Assembly: GCA_018700215.1 (NCBI GenBank)
Contig: JABIST010000407.1
Coordinates: forward strand, 1-6,179
From: Dehalococcoidia bacterium
GTDB lineage: Bacteria > Chloroflexota > Dehalococcoidia > UBA2979
Direction of reading: 5' to 3'
DNA length: 6,179 nucleotides
This document shows, one piece after another, positions 5,039 to 6,179 of this stretch; the first letter of the stretch is position 1; each line of letters opens with the position of its first letter. A program made the translations under genes and the position numbers. The notes beneath the pieces were generated by a model. The model searched no databases and was not told the origin of the DNA. It was given only the letters and a program-made list of their open reading frames with translations.

Positions 5039-5842
5039 TCACTCCCCCCACACCCGCGCCACGAACCCATCCCACTCCGCGGCCGCTCGCGCCTCGATCG
5101 TGAACGTGCGCGACTCCACGAGGATCCGAGACCCGTTGTCGAGTACCGCCCACCTCCGACTGCCGGTCGGCCAGTACTCCGCTGTGTAGGTCTCCTCGGT
5201 GACAAACCTCGTTGCTGGCAGGTCGGCGAAGTAGAACCCGCTGCGCATCGCGACCTCTTGGGCCCTCAACTCCCCCGGCACGATTGGCCGAGAGCTAACG
5301 ATCACCAACGTTCCCACCCTCGACGGCGCAACCAACTCCCAGTTCCCGGAAGCAAGCCGCTGTTCGACATCCGCGCGCGACTCGGCGAGCAGTACCGAGG
5401 GCGGCACCTGCATCTGCCCAAGCCCACTACCTGGCAACGTGCTCTCGTGCACCACTCCGCGGCCTGGTCGCTCGATCACCATCTCTCGACCAACCATGCG
5501 CTGTCGTTCCAGCAACTGACCGTCCGAGGTCCACGTCGCCCTGGTGGACTCAAGCATGTACGCCTCTGGTCCCAACAGCAGCCAGTCTTCAGTGACGTAG
5601 CGCTCTGGGAACAGATAGCGATCACCCTCAGCAAGGAGCCCCGCGATCTCCTCGGCCTTCGCGCCATGCCGCTGATACACCTCGATCCGCGCCACCAGCA
5701 CCCCGCCGTCATCCAACGCAGCGAGCGCCGCCAGATCCATCCGAGGAGCCGCGTCCCCACGCCCCAACACCAACGCCGCGATCACCGCCGCGCCACCCAC
5801 CCCAGCCAGCAGCCCCCCGAGCAGCTCTCGTCCCCCGACCAC
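5039..5842 (-). CDS. Membrane-anchored secreted protein, paralogue C (first gene of operon)
   Basis: This 267-residue protein starts at GTG. It has one N-terminal membrane segment (about 7-27, LLGGLLAGVGGAAVIAALVLG) and then an external domain that shares ALDDGGVL, VYQRHGAKAE, LFPERYV, DGQLLERQRMVGREMVIERP, a TYTAEYWP block, RWAVLDNGSRILVESRTFTIEA and a C-terminal FVARVWGE with paralogue A. It has no catalytic motif, no lipobox and no cysteine pair. Family-level knowledge is lacking; a LolA/RseB-like fold is a guess from the strand pattern. GAGGAGG ends five bases before the GTG, a strong ribosome binding site that fixes the start. It is divergent from nadB across 95 bp and leads an operon with identical 9-nt gaps to the next two genes. 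The three genes probably arose by tandem duplication. Confidence 0.85.
   Translation of the reverse strand: MVGGRELLGGLLAGVGGAAVIAALVLGRGDAAPRMDLAALAALDDGGVLVARIEVYQRHGAKAEEIAGLLAEGDRYLFPERYVTEDWLLLGPEAYMLESTRATWTSDGQLLERQRMVGREMVIERPGRGVVHESTLPGSGLGQMQVPPSVLLAESRADVEQRLASGNWELVAPSRVGTLVIVSSRPIVPGELRAQEVAMRSGFYFADLPATRFVTEETYTAEYWPTGSRRWAVLDNGSRILVESRTFTIEARAAAEWDGFVARVWGE
5755..5842 (-). repeat. 88-bp family repeat, copy C (start of paralogue C)
   Basis: This is the same length and register as copies A and B. It is highly similar over the part encoding AALVLGRG and more diverged near the start codon, where the protein begins VGGRELLGG rather than SGSWGVLGG. Confidence 0.75.
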
Positions 5843-5937
5843 CGCGACCTCCTCACCGCCCCTTCGATGTTAGCCCTCCGACAGAATCACAACCTGACGA
5901 AATTCCTCCCCGCGTCACAGACTCCCGAGGTCACCCC
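5843..5937. promoter_or_regulatory. Divergent region between the paralogue operon and nadB
   Basis: These 95 bp must hold the start signals for both directions, unless nadB is read from far upstream. The ribosome binding sites are clear: GAGGAGG on the minus strand for paralogue C (about 5848-5854) and GAGGT at 5927-5931 for nadB. On the minus strand TAACAT (5872 to 5867) is a possible -10, with no -35 at proper spacing. I see no convincing promoter for nadB. Confidence 0.4.
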
Positions 5938-6179
5938 ATGACCACCGACTCTCCCCGCCACTACGACCTCCTCGTCGTCGGCTCCGGCATCGCCGGCCTC
6001 TACGCCGCCATCCGCGCACAGGAGCACGGCGCATCCGTCCTCCTCGTCACCAAAGGCGCCATCGAGGAAGCCAGCACCCGCTACGCCCAGGGCGGCATCG
6101 CCGCCGCCGTCGGCCACGGCGACACCCCCGAAGCCCACCTCCGCGACACCATCGAGGCCGGCGCCGGCCTCGTCGACGA
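5938..6179 (+). CDS. nadB: L-aspartate oxidase NadB, N-terminal part (cut by window end)
   Basis: The first 80 codons of a flavoprotein that oxidises L-aspartate to iminoaspartate, the first step of de novo NAD synthesis and the supplier of NadA's substrate. The N-terminus holds the FAD dinucleotide-binding fold, YDLLVVGSGIAGLYAA (GSGIAG at 15-20), then the acidic/basic end of strand two (LLVTKG), and the NadB-typical STRYAQGGIAAAV (46-58), which separates it from most other FAD oxidases, although succinate dehydrogenase flavoproteins share part of it. ATG 5938 follows GAGGT by six bases. The pairing with nadA supports the call. High C at third positions matches nadA and not the intervening minus-strand genes. 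nadC may follow beyond the window. Confidence 0.93.
   Translation, partial: MTTDSPRHYDLLVVGSGIAGLYAAIRAQEHGASVLLVTKGAIEEASTRYAQGGIAAAVGHGDTPEAHLRDTIEAGAGLVD

Noticed and set aside
2858..5941. Very long open plus-strand frame of about 1027 codons
   Set aside because: It runs through nadA in another frame and antisense through all three paralogues. Its product is almost wholly Arg, Pro, His and Ser, the usual shadow of GC-rich genes, and it has no ribosome binding site or domain.

Overview
The window looks like a GC-rich bacterial chromosome. By hand count the core plus-strand genes sample at about 73-77% GC. The NadA type (third cluster motif CSTMYR), the luciferase-like monooxygenase, and membrane-anchored proteins with a 'VYxRHG...FPERYV...W' pattern all fit Chloroflexota best, possibly a Dehalococcoidia-like lineage. 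That placement is inference and cannot be settled from this sequence alone.

Layout. On the plus strand are the C-terminal tail of an unidentified membrane protein (1-96), a luciferase-like (probably F420- or flavin-dependent) monooxygenase that overlaps it by one base (96-1076), quinolinate synthase nadA (2208-3467), and the first 80 codons of L-aspartate oxidase nadB (5938 to the window end). On the minus strand are a small membrane protein (1073-1411), an OsmC-family thiol protein (1506-1925), and a tight operon of three paralogous membrane-anchored proteins (5842 to 3497) lying between nadA and nadB. NadB oxidises aspartate to iminoaspartate and NadA condenses that with dihydroxyacetone phosphate to quinolinate, so the two nad genes form one de novo NAD pathway that has been physically split.

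Three structures go beyond ordinary annotation. (1) The last 79 bp of the monooxygenase gene are repeated at 1431-1509 (74/79 identical). The copies flank a lower-GC insert carrying the small membrane gene, and each copy ends in a CTAG shared with the stop codon of a convergent minus-strand gene. (2) The three paralogues share a gap-free 88-bp 5' segment (83/88 identical between the two nearest copies) and identical 9-nt spacers, although their bodies have diverged. (3) The middle paralogue has lost the family's central region. In its place is a hairpin-rich segment of about 206 bp (4512-4717) bounded by inverted GATCCGG ends and read through in frame, resembling in logic the palindromic elements known inside Rickettsia genes.

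Non-coding stretches: 1926-2207 is the AT-richer divergent control region of osmC and nadA, with a good sigma70-like promoter and a leader hairpin. 5843-5937 is the divergent region between the paralogue operon and nadB. 1412-1505 is the monooxygenase remnant. I saw no tRNA, rRNA, CRISPR array or transposase gene.
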